Assembly (NCBI RefSeq): GCF_036046055.1
Contig: NZ_CP107939.1
Location: forward strand, 7,564,001 to 7,628,000
DNA: 64,000 nt
From: Nocardia sp. NBC_00403
GTDB lineage: Bacteria; Actinomycetota; Actinomycetes; Mycobacteriales; Mycobacteriaceae
Direction of reading: 5' to 3'
In this document: one piece after another, positions 43,104-51,240 of the stretch
Position numbering within the stretch: the first letter of the stretch is position 1
How the letters are laid out: each line of letters starts with the position of its first letter
Position numbers and translations under genes: made by a program
Notes under the pieces: model-generated
Seen by the model: the letters and a program-made list of their open reading frames with translations, nothing else
What the model was told of the DNA's origin: nothing
The model's database searches: none

Positions 43104-43394
43104 ATGAGTGACATGGCTGGTCGGAAGCGGCATTCCGCAGAGGACATCGTGCGCAAGCTGCGCCGCGCCGATGAGTTGGCCGCGGAAGGCAAGACCGGCG
43201 AACAGATCGCGGCCGAGTTGGGAGTGTCGGCGGCGACGCTGTACAACTGGCGCCGCCAGTTCGGTGGCATGGACACCGACGCCGCCAAGGAGCTCAAGGA
43301 GTTGCGGGAGCAGAACACGCGGTTGAAGCGGCTGCTGGCCGATGCGGAGTTGGAGAAGGACGCGTTGCGGGAGATTGCGAAGGGAAAATTCTAG
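43104..43394 (+). CDS. IS3-family transposase OrfA (helix-turn-helix protein), 96 aa
   Basis: MSDMAGRKRHSAEDIVRKLR, then TGEQIAAELGVSAATLYNWR (helix-turn-helix) and a leucine-zipper-like end (LKELREQNTRLKRLLADAEL with EKDALREIAKGKF). This binds the element ends and supplies the N-terminal part of the fused transposase. It ends at a slippery heptamer GGGAAAA followed by TTCTAG. Confidence 0.93.
   Translation: MSDMAGRKRHSAEDIVRKLRRADELAAEGKTGEQIAAELGVSAATLYNWRRQFGGMDTDAAKELKELREQNTRLKRLLADAELEKDALREIAKGKF
43382..43388 (+). promoter_or_regulatory. Programmed -1 frameshift site between OrfA and OrfB
   Basis: G-GGA-AAA in the orfA frame can re-pair as GGG-AAA after a -1 slip. The new frame then reads through LGPAAKRRAVDMLRE into orfB without a stop. 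Matches the X-XXY-YYZ rule used by IS3 elements to make OrfAB transposase. Confidence 0.75.
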
Positions 43395-43417
43395 GCCCGG
43401 CTGCCAAGCGCCGCGCC

Positions 43418-44257
43418 GTGGACATGCTCAGAGAAGTTCAGAGCCTGTCGGAACGGTTCGCGTGCAAGGTTGTTGGGCTCGCCCGAGCCACCTACCGGCG
43501 TATCCCGGTCGCGGCGACCCCGGCCGATCCGGACGCCGATCTGCGGGCCTGGCTGCGCGCCTATGCCACGAAACATCCCGGCCATGGGTTTCGCCGTGCC
43601 TGGGCCGCGCTGCGCCACGACGACGGCCGGGAGGTGAACAAGAAGAAGGTGCACCGGTTGTGGAAAGACGAGGGGCTGCAGGTGCGGGCGCACTCACCAC
43701 GCAAGCGGGCCGGCGCCTCCTCGGCGCCCAGGATCGACGCCGACGCACCAAAAGTGGTGTGGGCGTTGGATTTCCAGTTCGATTCGACCGTCGACGGCAA
43801 GGCGGTAAAGATCGCGTCGATGATCGACGAGCACACCCGCGAGTCGGTGCTGCACCTCGTGGAACGCTCGATCACCGCCGAGAAGCTCGTGACCGAGCTG
43901 GAGAAGGTGTTCACCGCCCGAGGCGGCCCACCGCTGGTGCTGCGCATGGACAACGGGCCGGAGATGATTTCGGCAGCGCTGCAACAGTTCTGCGCCGACC
44001 GGGTGGGTATCTCCTATATCCCGCCCGGGACGCCGTGGAACAACGGCTACATCGAGTCGTTCAACCGACGGCTGCGCGCCGAGTGCCTCAACCGCAACCA
44101 CTGGACGAGCCTGCTCGAGGCCCGGGTGGTCATCGGCGACTTCAAGACCGAGCACAACCTGCGGCACCGTCACTCGGCGCTGGGCTATCTCACCCCGGCC
44201 GAGTACGCTGCCCGCTGCAGCCACACCCACCACCCCGTGGCCTGCGACATCAACTGA
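43418..44257 (+). CDS. IS3-family transposase OrfB (DDE integrase domain), 279 aa
   Basis: HTH_21 region FRRAWAALRHDDGREVNKKK then VHRLWKDEGLQVRA; the retroviral-integrase-type core has the DDE residues in VVWALDFQFDSTVDGKAVKI, VLRMDNGPEMISAALQQFC and NNGYIESFNRRLRAECLNRN. The end is HSALGYLTPAEYAARCSHTH. It lies in the -1 frame relative to orfA, so the active enzyme is the frameshift fusion. The GTG at 43418 is only a possible independent start. Confidence 0.93.
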   Translation: MDMLREVQSLSERFACKVVGLARATYRRIPVAATPADPDADLRAWLRAYATKHPGHGFRRAWAALRHDDGREVNKKKVHRLWKDEGLQVRAHSPRKRAGASSAPRIDADAPKVVWALDFQFDSTVDGKAVKIASMIDEHTRESVLHLVERSITAEKLVTELEKVFTARGGPPLVLRMDNGPEMISAALQQFCADRVGISYIPPGTPWNNGYIESFNRRLRAECLNRNHWTSLLEARVVIGDFKTEHNLRHRHSALGYLTPAEYAARCSHTHHPVACDIN

Positions 44258-44316
44258 ACCTGGATCGAATACCACCCGGCTCTACTACCGGGCGGACTCG
44301 ATATCGGGGACTCGCC

Positions 44317-44397
44317 AATGGTGATGCCTGACTTCTCCCGAAGCTCCTCCAGTTGTATGCCGAGCAGTCGCCGGGCAACGGTGGAATCGGTTGTCAC
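44317..44397 (-). pseudogene. XRE/DUF5753 regulator, 5' part (split by IS)
   Basis: GTG 44397 starts VTTDSTVARRLLGIQLEELR followed by EKSGITI, the first helix of the DNA-binding domain; the reading then enters the IS end. Its other half is at 42229-43041. The native promoter and operator region remains upstream (44418-44482). Confidence 0.85.
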
Positions 44398-44417
44398 TGA
44401 GTGCCGCCTTCCAGTTC

Positions 44418-44482
44418 GGTTTCAGTTGAAACCAGAATGCCGCCTGAACTAAAACTACGTACGTTTTTAGTGAAACGTTTCT
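44418..44482. promoter_or_regulatory. Divergent control region with TGAAAC palindromes and a plus-strand promoter
   Basis: Perfect palindrome GGTTTCA-GT-TGAAACC (44418-44433) and a second GAAACGTTTC (44472-44481) share the half-site TGAAAC. Between them lies TTGAAA (44426-44431), 17-bp spacer, CTAAAA (44449-44454), a possible promoter for the small-gene operon, and CTAAAA/TTTTAG arms (44449-44454, 44465-44470). Probably the operator of the now-split XRE regulator. Confidence 0.55.
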
Positions 44483-44643
44483 GTTAGAACCTTGCGGACA
44501 GGCGTGTTGCTGCGGTGTTCTAGATGTGTCCGGCAGAGATGTTTCCTCCCTTCTCTCAGCTCTCTCTCGCGCCCAGCTAGGCATGGTGGCATCCAGGGGG
44601 CCGGGCTCACCTACAGCCGCAATCGATGCCCGGAGGTCGGCGG

Positions 44644-44826
44644 ATGTTGAACAACCATCTCCCGCAACGAGTTCCACTCACCGGTCCACCTGTCACCTAC
44701 GTCGGCGCAACAACCGACGTGATCGATCGCTTCACAACCGCGCTACGGGAATGGGCAGGCCCGCCCATCACCACAGATTCCAAGCCTGCGCCGGGCTTTC
44801 GAGTCCGTGGCACCAGGCGCACCTAA
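44644..44826 (+). CDS. Small hypothetical protein, 60 aa
   Basis: ATG 44644 after GGAGGTCGGCGG. It reads MLNNHLPQRVPLTGPPVTYV, then GATTDVIDRFTTALREWAGP and a basic tail ending RVRGTRRT. No known domain. First gene of the five-gene set divergent from the split XRE regulator; the next gene starts 32 bases on. Confidence 0.5.
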   Translation: MLNNHLPQRVPLTGPPVTYVGATTDVIDRFTTALREWAGPPITTDSKPAPGFRVRGTRRT

Positions 44827-44858
44827 CCCACTGTCGAACTGAGCAGAGGCCAAACCCG

Positions 44859-45338
44859 ATGGACCACATACCGTTCGGTGATACCCCCATATCCCGCTGC
44901 GTCTTCTACAAGCGGGTATGCGATCTGCCCGCGACCATCGATCCGCCGAGCCTGGGCCGCATCATCATGAAAGCCACACACGTCGGAGGGCTCACGATGC
45001 CCGCACCACTGGGCCAGGCAGTCAAACACGACATGAGTCGACGCGGAGCCGCGATCGGTCCGATCCTGTCGCACCCACGATCGAACAGATGGACCTTCTT
45101 GATCCGACCCGACGTACCCGACGATGTGCCGCTGTTCGCTGATCTGTTCCGGCACAACATATCCGTCATCCGCGACGGCGGAACAGTGGCGCTACCGTCA
45201 CCGACCACACAATCCGGAGCGATCAGGCAATGGATCGAACCACCACATGACACCTTCCGCCCCTCCGGCCTCCTCGTCATCGAATCGGTTCGCGCATGCG
45301 TAGGACCGGGCCGAGTACGGGCGGTATCACATGCCTGA
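44859..45338 (+). CDS. Hypothetical protein of the XRE-linked operon, 159 aa
   Basis: Start at ATG 44859 (MDHIPFGDTPISRCVFYKRV). The protein has THVGGLTMPAPLGQAVKHDM, SRRGAAIGPILSHPRSNRWT with FLIRPDVPDDVPLFADLF, and VIRDGGTVALPSPTTQSGAI. This type of soluble protein recurs beside XRE/DUF397 pairs in Nocardia and Streptomyces, but I know no function. The stop overlaps the next ATG by 8 bases. The frame is open to 44526 without coding character. Confidence 0.6.
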   Translation: MDHIPFGDTPISRCVFYKRVCDLPATIDPPSLGRIIMKATHVGGLTMPAPLGQAVKHDMSRRGAAIGPILSHPRSNRWTFLIRPDVPDDVPLFADLFRHNISVIRDGGTVALPSPTTQSGAIRQWIEPPHDTFRPSGLLVIESVRACVGPGRVRAVSHA

Positions 45339-45600
45339 CAACGACTGTGGGCCATGGATCAACCTGTCTCATTGCGCTGGTTCAGAATTCGATCTCGACG
45401 GGGCGCTGATCAAGGTGAGCTGCCCTGAGCGCCTCTGTTTGAAATGGGTGTCACTGATCGACCACGGAATCGAGATGCATACGGGCGGTGATCGGCTGAA
45501 ACGGTGCCCATGGACGGGTGTCCGGGTGGTCGATGACCGTCACGTATTGGGGATCACCTGGTCTGACAGCACTCACGTCGGCAAACCGGTCAGAGTGTAA
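45331..45600 (+). CDS. Hypothetical protein, 89 aa
   Basis: ATG 45331 overlaps the gene before it. Contains MPDNDCGPWINLSHCAGSEF, then DGALIKVSCPERLCLKWVSL and CPWTGVRVVDDRHVLGITW. Five cysteines, two in a CPERLC pattern that could bind metal. No family recognised. The next gene starts 4 bases after its stop. Confidence 0.5.
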   Translation: MPDNDCGPWINLSHCAGSEFDLDGALIKVSCPERLCLKWVSLIDHGIEMHTGGDRLKRCPWTGVRVVDDRHVLGITWSDSTHVGKPVRV

Positions 45601-45604
45601 ACCG

Positions 45605-45859
45605 ATGTCCGACCCGATTCTGTACCTGCCACCCGGCGAGATTGCCCCATCCGTACAGGCGCTGCTCGCGGTCTTCCACGAGGACACCGCACGCAAGCTC
45701 GAGCTAGCTCCCGCGGATAGTCGGCCGACCGTCTACATCACGGGCCAAGGATTCGCCGCCGTTGACGAAGACGGGTGGCCCGAGCTGAACGACAACCTCG
45801 ACAAAACCGAAGCAATCCCGCTCAACCCGACCAGTGTTCGAGACGCGGAGACACCATGA
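45605..45859 (+). CDS. Hypothetical protein, 84 aa
   Basis: ATG 45605 gives MSDPILYLPPGEIAPSVQAL then LAVFHEDTARKLELAPADSR and PTVYITGQGFAAVDEDGWPE. Acidic and soluble, no known domain. The stop and the next start overlap as ATGA, so the two genes are coupled. Confidence 0.5.
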   Translation: MSDPILYLPPGEIAPSVQALLAVFHEDTARKLELAPADSRPTVYITGQGFAAVDEDGWPELNDNLDKTEAIPLNPTSVRDAETP

Positions 45860-46074
45860 GCGCCAACGTTTCCCCGAGGCCGGATGAGACGGACGTCCAT
45901 CTGAGTGTGTTCCTACACGGTGTCCGGATGGACTTCGCCGCCTGCCTGACCGCTGCACTGAGATTCGCGGAAGACCATCGAGCACGCCACTACATGGATG
46001 CGGTGAACATGCTCCCCGGCGACACGGCGGGGTTGGCGAGGCTACCTAATGAGAGGCTGTTTCTGGAACCCTGA
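45856..46074 (+). CDS. Hypothetical protein, 72 aa
   Basis: ATG 45856 within the ATGA overlap. Reads MSANVSPRPDETDVHLSVFL, then HGVRMDFAACLTAALRFAED and MLPGDTAGLARLPNERLFLE. No recognised family. Last gene of the small operon; the convergent polymerase gene ends 53 bases beyond. Confidence 0.5.
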   Translation: MSANVSPRPDETDVHLSVFLHGVRMDFAACLTAALRFAEDHRARHYMDAVNMLPGDTAGLARLPNERLFLEP

Positions 46075-46127
46075 GCGCAAGCGTGTCGAAGAGCATGAAC
46101 GCCAACTCGGCCTGAGATCGAATCGGA

Positions 46128-47120
46128 CTAACTGCGCCGCGCGCGGGCGCGGCGCTTTCCTTCGTGCATCGCTTGAACTCTGGCAATCGGGATGGTGTGA
46201 CCCTCCTCGATCAGATCCGCGGGCAACGCTTGCGGCGCAGGCATATTCGCTGCCCACGGGTCGCGATCGCCGAGCAGCTTGGGTGCGGTGTGGATGGTGA
46301 AATCACCCGGGGCGATGTCGCCGAGGTCCGCCCAGCCGAGCGGGAACGACACCGTCGTGCCCGGTCGTATCCGCGGGCTGTAGGCGGCGACAACGGTCGC
46401 GCCACCCGCGCGCGTCGAGTCGAGGAAAACCTTGCCTTCGCGGTCCTCACGAATGAACGCGGTGGTGGCCAGTATCGGATCGATGCGCTCGGCACGCGCG
46501 GCGATCGCGCGGGTCGCCGCGGCGACGTCCTCGATGGGTATGCCGGGCACGAGCGGGACGAACACATGCAAGCCCTTGGCGCCGCTGGTTTTCACCGCGC
46601 CCGCGAGCCCGTCGTTGTCCAGCGCCTGACGGATCAGCTCGGCGGCGAGCACGACCTGCCGGAACGGTTGGCCGGGCGGCGGGTCGAGGTCGAGAACGAG
46701 ATGCGTCGGACCTTTCTCGTACTCCGCGAGCAGCAGCGTCGTGTGGTACTCCACCGCACGCTGGTTGCCGAACCACAGCAGTGTGCGCACGTCGTCGCAC
46801 AGCGCATAGGTGACTTCGCGTTTGGAACTGTCGGCCCACATCGTCACGCGGTGCATCCAGTCCGGGGTGTATTTCGGCAGGTTCTTCTGCATGAAGGGTT
46901 CCTGCCCCGGCCGGATCCGCAGCACCGAAAGCGGCCGATCGTGCAGCTGTCCCACCAGCCGATCCCCGATTGCTTCCAGATAGTCGATCAGATCCCGCTT
47001 GGTCGCCTCCGCGCCGTCGAACAGCGGGGTGTCGAGATTGGTCAGCTTCACACCCGCACGGACCTCTTCGCCGCTCATCAGCCCACCATCCCCTGCGACA
47101 GCGCCATGGTCAATCCTCAT
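46128..47120 (-). CDS. LigD-type archaeo-eukaryotic primase-polymerase domain protein (PolDom), 330 aa
   Basis: Stand-alone NHEJ-type polymerase/primase. Motifs: LTNLDTPLFDGAEATKRDLI, PFMQKNLPKYTPDWMHRVTM, catalytic Asp pair in THLVLDLDPPPGQPFRQVVL, AVKTSGAKGLHVFVPLVPGI (motif II) and STRAGGATVVAAYSPRIRPG (motif III). No ligase or nuclease domain is attached. Mycobacteria carry similar separate PolD/Prim-PolC proteins besides LigD. ATG 47120 with GGGAAGGGG about 9-10 bases upstream; the longer frame to 47366 is not coding-like. The C-terminus is basic (HEGKRRARARRS). Confidence 0.85.
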   Translation of the reverse strand: MRIDHGAVAGDGGLMSGEEVRAGVKLTNLDTPLFDGAEATKRDLIDYLEAIGDRLVGQLHDRPLSVLRIRPGQEPFMQKNLPKYTPDWMHRVTMWADSSKREVTYALCDDVRTLLWFGNQRAVEYHTTLLLAEYEKGPTHLVLDLDPPPGQPFRQVVLAAELIRQALDNDGLAGAVKTSGAKGLHVFVPLVPGIPIEDVAAATRAIAARAERIDPILATTAFIREDREGKVFLDSTRAGGATVVAAYSPRIRPGTTVSFPLGWADLGDIAPGDFTIHTAPKLLGDRDPWAANMPAPQALPADLIEEGHTIPIARVQAMHEGKRRARARRS

Positions 47121-47527
47121 GATGCGCTGCCCCTTCCCGCCCTCGTGTCTGCCATGCCGATACCTGGCAGCCCGGCGCTCAGTGGGTGTTCCGGTAGTAG
47201 TCGCCGAAAATCCAACGATGTTCGAGATGCCGCCTAGTCGAGGGTGTTTCGTGGACTCGCCGGCAGAAGAAGGTGTCATGAGCGGCAATCGCGCGATGAC
47301 TATGCCCGTGGTGCGGCTCCGCTGATGATGCGGTGGATGGTGGAGGGGCCGCGTGGTCAGCACCACCTGCAGCCCGGTGACGGCGTCCTGCTCCCGAAGC
47401 TGTCCAACTCCAAAGAAGGAGTGGCTGTGATCTAGATCATGGTTGAGGTTGACCTTGGGTCAGGGTGGAAGCTCGTCGCAGCGGCACGACGCCGACCGGA
47501 CAAAACAGATTTGAGGAGCAAACCACC
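47121..47527. other. 407-bp divergent gap before the serine hydrolase gene
   Basis: No convincing gene. Near its end TTGACC, and GACC-TTG-GGTC (about 47448-47460) form a short palindrome and promoter-like element in front of the serine hydrolase gene. The MerR gene at 49222 is a possible regulator; that link is a guess. Confidence 0.3.
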
Positions 47528-49069
47528 ATGTCCATCACCCTTTCCGACCAGGACAAGAGCACCCTGCGGACCGCCGCGTACGGCGCCGTGTCGCTGATGG
47601 CCGCCACCGCCGGCTCGCCCCACAAGGCCGCCACGAATGCCTCCATCGCCTTGACGTCGGCGACCGGTCTGGTCGGGCACGTACTCGCCGCGAAGACCAA
47701 GGACATCGAATTGAAAGGCAAAACCATCGCCGAACTCGCCGACCGGGTACTGCCGGCCCTGACCGCGGCCATGAACCTGCTCGGCAAGCAAGTTCCGGCA
47801 GAAGCCGACAACTTTCGCAGCACCATCATCCTTGCCCTCGAAGCCGCTCCCGTTCACCCGGACAAGCCCAGCACCACCACGGCCGAGATGGCCCGCAAGA
47901 TCACCTCAGCCCTCGACGCCGCTTCGGCCTCGGACAGCGGGGCCGAGCCGATGCCCGCTGTCGGCCAGGATCACCCGGAACTTCAGAAGGCCATCGAAGA
48001 CATCGTCGATTCCGGTTTCGTCGGGGTGTCGCTGCGCGTGCACGATGAGCGGGGCGAGTGGGTCGGCAGCGCAGGGGCGGCGGAGCTGGGCGGGACCGCG
48101 AAGCCTCCGGTAGACGGGCATATCCGGATCGGCAGCAACACCAAGACTTTCACTGCGACCCTGGTGCTGCAGCTGGTGGCCGAGGGCAAGATCGGGCTGG
48201 ATACCCCGGTGACCGAGTACCTGCCCGAGTTCGGGCTGGACCGGCGGATCACGGTGCGAATGCTGTTGCAGCACACCAGCGGATTGTTCAACTTCACCGG
48301 CGAGGTTTACGACGACGGGACGATGGTGCTGGGAATCCCCATGCCCTACGGCCCCGCGGGCACGGAGTGGATGGACAACCGGTTGAAGACCTATCGGCCG
48401 CAGGAGCTGGTGGAGTTGGCGTTGTCCAAGCCGGCGCGGTTCGAGCCGGGGACGGGCTGGAGCTATTCCAACACCAACTACGTGTTGGCCCGGCTGCTGA
48501 TCGAGAAGGTCACCGGCCGCTCGCTCGCCGAGGAGATGCAACGGCTGATCCTGGGCCCGCTCGGGTTGTCGGGCACCGTGGTGCCGGACGCCTCGCCGCA
48601 GCTCCCCGAGCCGCACGCCCACGCCTACTTCCGCTACGACGACGCCGGCGAGCAGAAGACGGTCGACATCACCCGCCAGAACCCCTCCTGGATCTCCACC
48701 GGTGGTGACATGATCTCAACCACCCAGGACCTGCACACGTTCATCTCCACGCTGATGAGCGGCAAGCTCCTGCCCGCCCCGCTGCTGGCCGAGATGTGCA
48801 GCCCGCACCCGACAGGCATCCCGAACATGGACTACGGCCTGGGAGTGTTCGTGGTGACCACGGACGGCGGCGGCACCGTCATCTCCCACAACGGCGCCGC
48901 CGTGGGCCACGCAGCGCTGATGTACAGCACACCTGACGGCAGCAAGACCCTGACCGCCGCGCTGAACTGCGTGGACGATGCCGAACTGTCCATCGCAACA
49001 GCATTCCAGAACGCCCAGCAGAGGCTCGTCAACGAGGTGTTCTGCGGTGAGCAGGCCGCGACGGACTGA
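47528..49069 (+). CDS. Beta-lactamase-type serine hydrolase with an extra N-terminal helical domain, 513 aa
   Basis: Residues about 1-130 form a helical domain (LSDQDKSTLRTAAYGAVSLM, AATAGSPHKAATNASIALTS, KTIAELADRVLPALTAAMNL) that I know as a free-standing small protein family. Residues about 145-505 form a class C beta-lactamase/DD-peptidase fold: SxxK in RIGSNTKTFTATLVLQLVAE, YxN in GTGWSYSNTNYVLARLLIEK, and the third motif as VISHNGAAVGHAALM. No signal peptide, so it is probably cytoplasmic, an esterase-like enzyme rather than a resistance enzyme. ATG 47528 after GAGGAG. A fusion of two otherwise separate genes. Confidence 0.85.
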   Translation: MSITLSDQDKSTLRTAAYGAVSLMAATAGSPHKAATNASIALTSATGLVGHVLAAKTKDIELKGKTIAELADRVLPALTAAMNLLGKQVPAEADNFRSTIILALEAAPVHPDKPSTTTAEMARKITSALDAASASDSGAEPMPAVGQDHPELQKAIEDIVDSGFVGVSLRVHDERGEWVGSAGAAELGGTAKPPVDGHIRIGSNTKTFTATLVLQLVAEGKIGLDTPVTEYLPEFGLDRRITVRMLLQHTSGLFNFTGEVYDDGTMVLGIPMPYGPAGTEWMDNRLKTYRPQELVELALSKPARFEPGTGWSYSNTNYVLARLLIEKVTGRSLAEEMQRLILGPLGLSGTVVPDASPQLPEPHAHAYFRYDDAGEQKTVDITRQNPSWISTGGDMISTTQDLHTFISTLMSGKLLPAPLLAEMCSPHPTGIPNMDYGLGVFVVTTDGGGTVISHNGAAVGHAALMYSTPDGSKTLTAALNCVDDAELSIATAFQNAQQRLVNEVFCGEQAATD

Positions 49070-49221
49070 ACACCGGCGGAATCTCATCAGGCCCGTCCCT
49101 CGAGTTCTGCCCGGCTGGGTGGGCACTTTCCGATTCATTTCACGAACTGTTCGGCACCATCGCCGTTGCGCTGAACATCATCTAGTAGAGCGGCGGCTCG
49201 AACACACGGAAGGCTGAGCAG

Positions 49222-50007
49222 ATGAGGAACGGAGTCACGATCGGGCAGGCGGCGGCATTCGTCGGCGTCACGGTCAAGACGGTGCGGCACTACCACAAGC
49301 TCGGCCTGGTCGAGGAGCCCGAACGCGACAACTCCGGATACCGGCGTTATGGATCGGCCGAGTTGTTGCGGTTGGTGCGGGTCCGGACGCTGGCCGCTGC
49401 CGGGGTGCCGCTGGCCGAGATCGGGTCCCTGGTCGACGTCGACGCCACACTGTTCGCCGCCGCACTCGCCGACGTCGAGCGGCAGCTCACCGAACGGATC
49501 GAGGAGTTGATCGCGCGACGTCACACGCTGCACCGGCTCGGCGACGGCGACCGGGCGCTACTGGGCGACCGCGCCGTAGCGCTGCTGGAGCGGATGGCCG
49601 ACCTCGGCTTTCCTGCGGACGAGGTCGCGAACGCCCGGGAGGGCTGGGTGCTGGCCAAGGCCCTGGTCCCAGAAGGCTTCGACGACTACCTCACCCATCT
49701 CGAACACGCCCTCGACGACCCCCGGTACGTCGCCTTGATCAAGCGCGCCGCCGAGGCCGCGGCCTGGGAACCCGACGACCCCCGCATCGCCGAGCTCGCC
49801 ACCGCCATGGCCGACCACTACCTCGCCAACCCCGCACACCTGAAAATCGTGACCGCCCTGCAAGCCCGCACCGACACCGCGACCCGGTACACGCTGATCG
49901 CCCGCCACGGCGAAGAGCAGACACCGGCCACGACGCGGGCGGCTGCGCTGTTCGAGACCAGACTCCGCGCCGCCGGCATCCATATCCCCAGACCGGACTC
50001 CCACTGA
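49222..50007 (+). CDS. MerR-family transcriptional regulator, 261 aa
   Basis: N-terminal winged helix: VTIGQAAAFVGVTVKTVRHY, then HKLGLVEEPERDNSGYRRYG and LLRLVRVRTLAAAGVPLAEI. A coiled-coil region and a C-terminal domain follow (VPEGFDDYLTHLEHALDDPR, AELATAMADHYLANPAHLKI) without metal-binding Cys, so it is of the drug/organic-ligand type. ATG 49222; located after the serine hydrolase gene, 152 bases away. Confidence 0.9.
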   Translation: MRNGVTIGQAAAFVGVTVKTVRHYHKLGLVEEPERDNSGYRRYGSAELLRLVRVRTLAAAGVPLAEIGSLVDVDATLFAAALADVERQLTERIEELIARRHTLHRLGDGDRALLGDRAVALLERMADLGFPADEVANAREGWVLAKALVPEGFDDYLTHLEHALDDPRYVALIKRAAEAAAWEPDDPRIAELATAMADHYLANPAHLKIVTALQARTDTATRYTLIARHGEEQTPATTRAAALFETRLRAAGIHIPRPDSH

Positions 50008-50214
50008 CCTCGCCGTGCTCCGGTCTTTTCGGCTCGGCGACCGGCCGGGGTCTGCCCAGAGACACCGGCTGGAGCGGCTGTACGGCGTCACGCAGGGTGG
50101 TGCACTGGGGGTGCCCGCCCACGATCAGCACCGCGTCCGGGCCGCCTCGTGCATCGACCATGTTGCGCGCCAAGGCTTTCCGGCGGGCGCGCCGTCGCGC
50201 CGGTCGACCTCGGT

Positions 50215-51240
50215 TCAGGCGGCGTTGATCGCCACGATCAAGGTCCGGTTGGCGGCGGTGCGGGTGGTGATGATCTGGGTGAAGGTCTGCGGTTGCTGCC
50301 CGGGATGCTGCTGGGTCAGCTGGACCTCCCAGTGCGATTGGCCGTCGCCGACGCCGGTGGCCGTTCGAGTGATCAGCACGCAGTACAGGGTGCCGACGGG
50401 TATCTGGTTGATACCACGCTGGATTTGCTCGGCGAGCGGGACGGCGGCGTCATCGGCGACAACGGCGCGGGCCGCGGAGCCGGAGCGCTGCACGTAGTAG
50501 GCGCGTTCGAAGGCGAGGATCGCGGAGGGGCCGTCGCTGGTGCCGCCGGGGTCGGTGCCGGACACCACATCCGGGGTACGGCGCTCCTCACAACCAGGGG
50601 TCGCGAACGCGGGCGACCGGTCCCCGGGCACCGCGGTTGCCGAGGTACGCGTAACAGCACTCGACGCCGAAGTCGCCTTCGACACCGGACTTGTCGCCGC
50701 GACCGATGGCTGGTGCTTGCCGGAACTCTTGACCGCGATCAGCACGACCGCGGAGATCGCCACCACGATGCCGAACACGATCAATACCGCGAGCAGTCTG
50801 CTGCCGCCCGTTTGCTCCTGACGTCGCGGCGGGTGGCGCAGTCTGGGGCCGGGATTTCCGCCGGATCGGTCGACCAGCGTCGGCAACAGCTCACCGGGCT
50901 CGTCGTAGCGGTCGGATTCGGTGTCCGCGTCGTGGATCGGATATCCACCATGCTCGACCGCCGAATCCGGGAATTCCTCGGCAGGGCTCGGCGCGTCCAG
51001 CCAATGTTTCCAGTCGCCGGATAGCTCCGACGGACTCGGTGTCGGGCCGGGGTTCGGGTCCGGTCGCTGCTCGGGCACGTCCACCTCCGGGGTCAGCTCA
51101 GCGCCCGAAGAGCGACGAGCCGAGGGCCGACGCCGCTTCGTCGGTGGCTTGGCAGGCAGGCGCAACATGGGCAGGCCGGTATCGAATGGGTTGGCCTGTC
51201 CTTGATCGTTGCTCGAGTCGCCGGGATCAGAGCGTGTCAT
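50215..51240 (-). CDS. Single-pass membrane protein of an ESX-like substrate operon, 341 aa
   Basis: The long cytoplasmic Pro/acid-rich N-terminus (RRPSARRSSGAELTPEVDVP, NPGPTPSPSELSGDWKHWLD) leads to one helix near residues 147-168 (RLLAVLIVFGIVVAISAVVL). The outer domain has two Cys (ATPGCEERR, VGTLYCVLITR) and a SnoaL-like region (GPSAILAFERAYYVQRSG, HWEVQLTQQHPGQQPQTFTQ). The pattern recurs at the end of type VII substrate operons in Nocardia. The start overlaps the upstream gene by 14 bases. Confidence 0.65.
   Translation of the reverse strand: MTRSDPGDSSNDQGQANPFDTGLPMLRLPAKPPTKRRRPSARRSSGAELTPEVDVPEQRPDPNPGPTPSPSELSGDWKHWLDAPSPAEEFPDSAVEHGGYPIHDADTESDRYDEPGELLPTLVDRSGGNPGPRLRHPPRRQEQTGGSRLLAVLIVFGIVVAISAVVLIAVKSSGKHQPSVAATSPVSKATSASSAVTRTSATAVPGDRSPAFATPGCEERRTPDVVSGTDPGGTSDGPSAILAFERAYYVQRSGSAARAVVADDAAVPLAEQIQRGINQIPVGTLYCVLITRTATGVGDGQSHWEVQLTQQHPGQQPQTFTQIITTRTAANRTLIVAINAA

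Larger units (their letters stand above)
43042..44316 (+). mobile_element. IS3-family insertion sequence, about 1.27 kb
   Basis: Contains overlapping-frame orfA and orfB with DDE transposase motifs. The terminal regions share imperfect inverted-repeat blocks: left TGAATGAGACCGCTTGATAT followed by TAGAGTCC, right (reverse complement) TGGCGAGTCCCCGATATCGA then GTCC. The target is a single XRE gene whose two halves flank it. Only CC can be seen as a possible target duplication, so the ends are good to a few bases. Both frames look intact, so it may be active. Confidence 0.85.

Noticed and set aside
50008..50173. Minus-strand protein-like stretch (ARGGPDAVLIVGGHPQCTTL)
   Set aside because: No ribosome site, and the frame continues only as antisense of the MerR gene; perhaps a remnant, not supportable.
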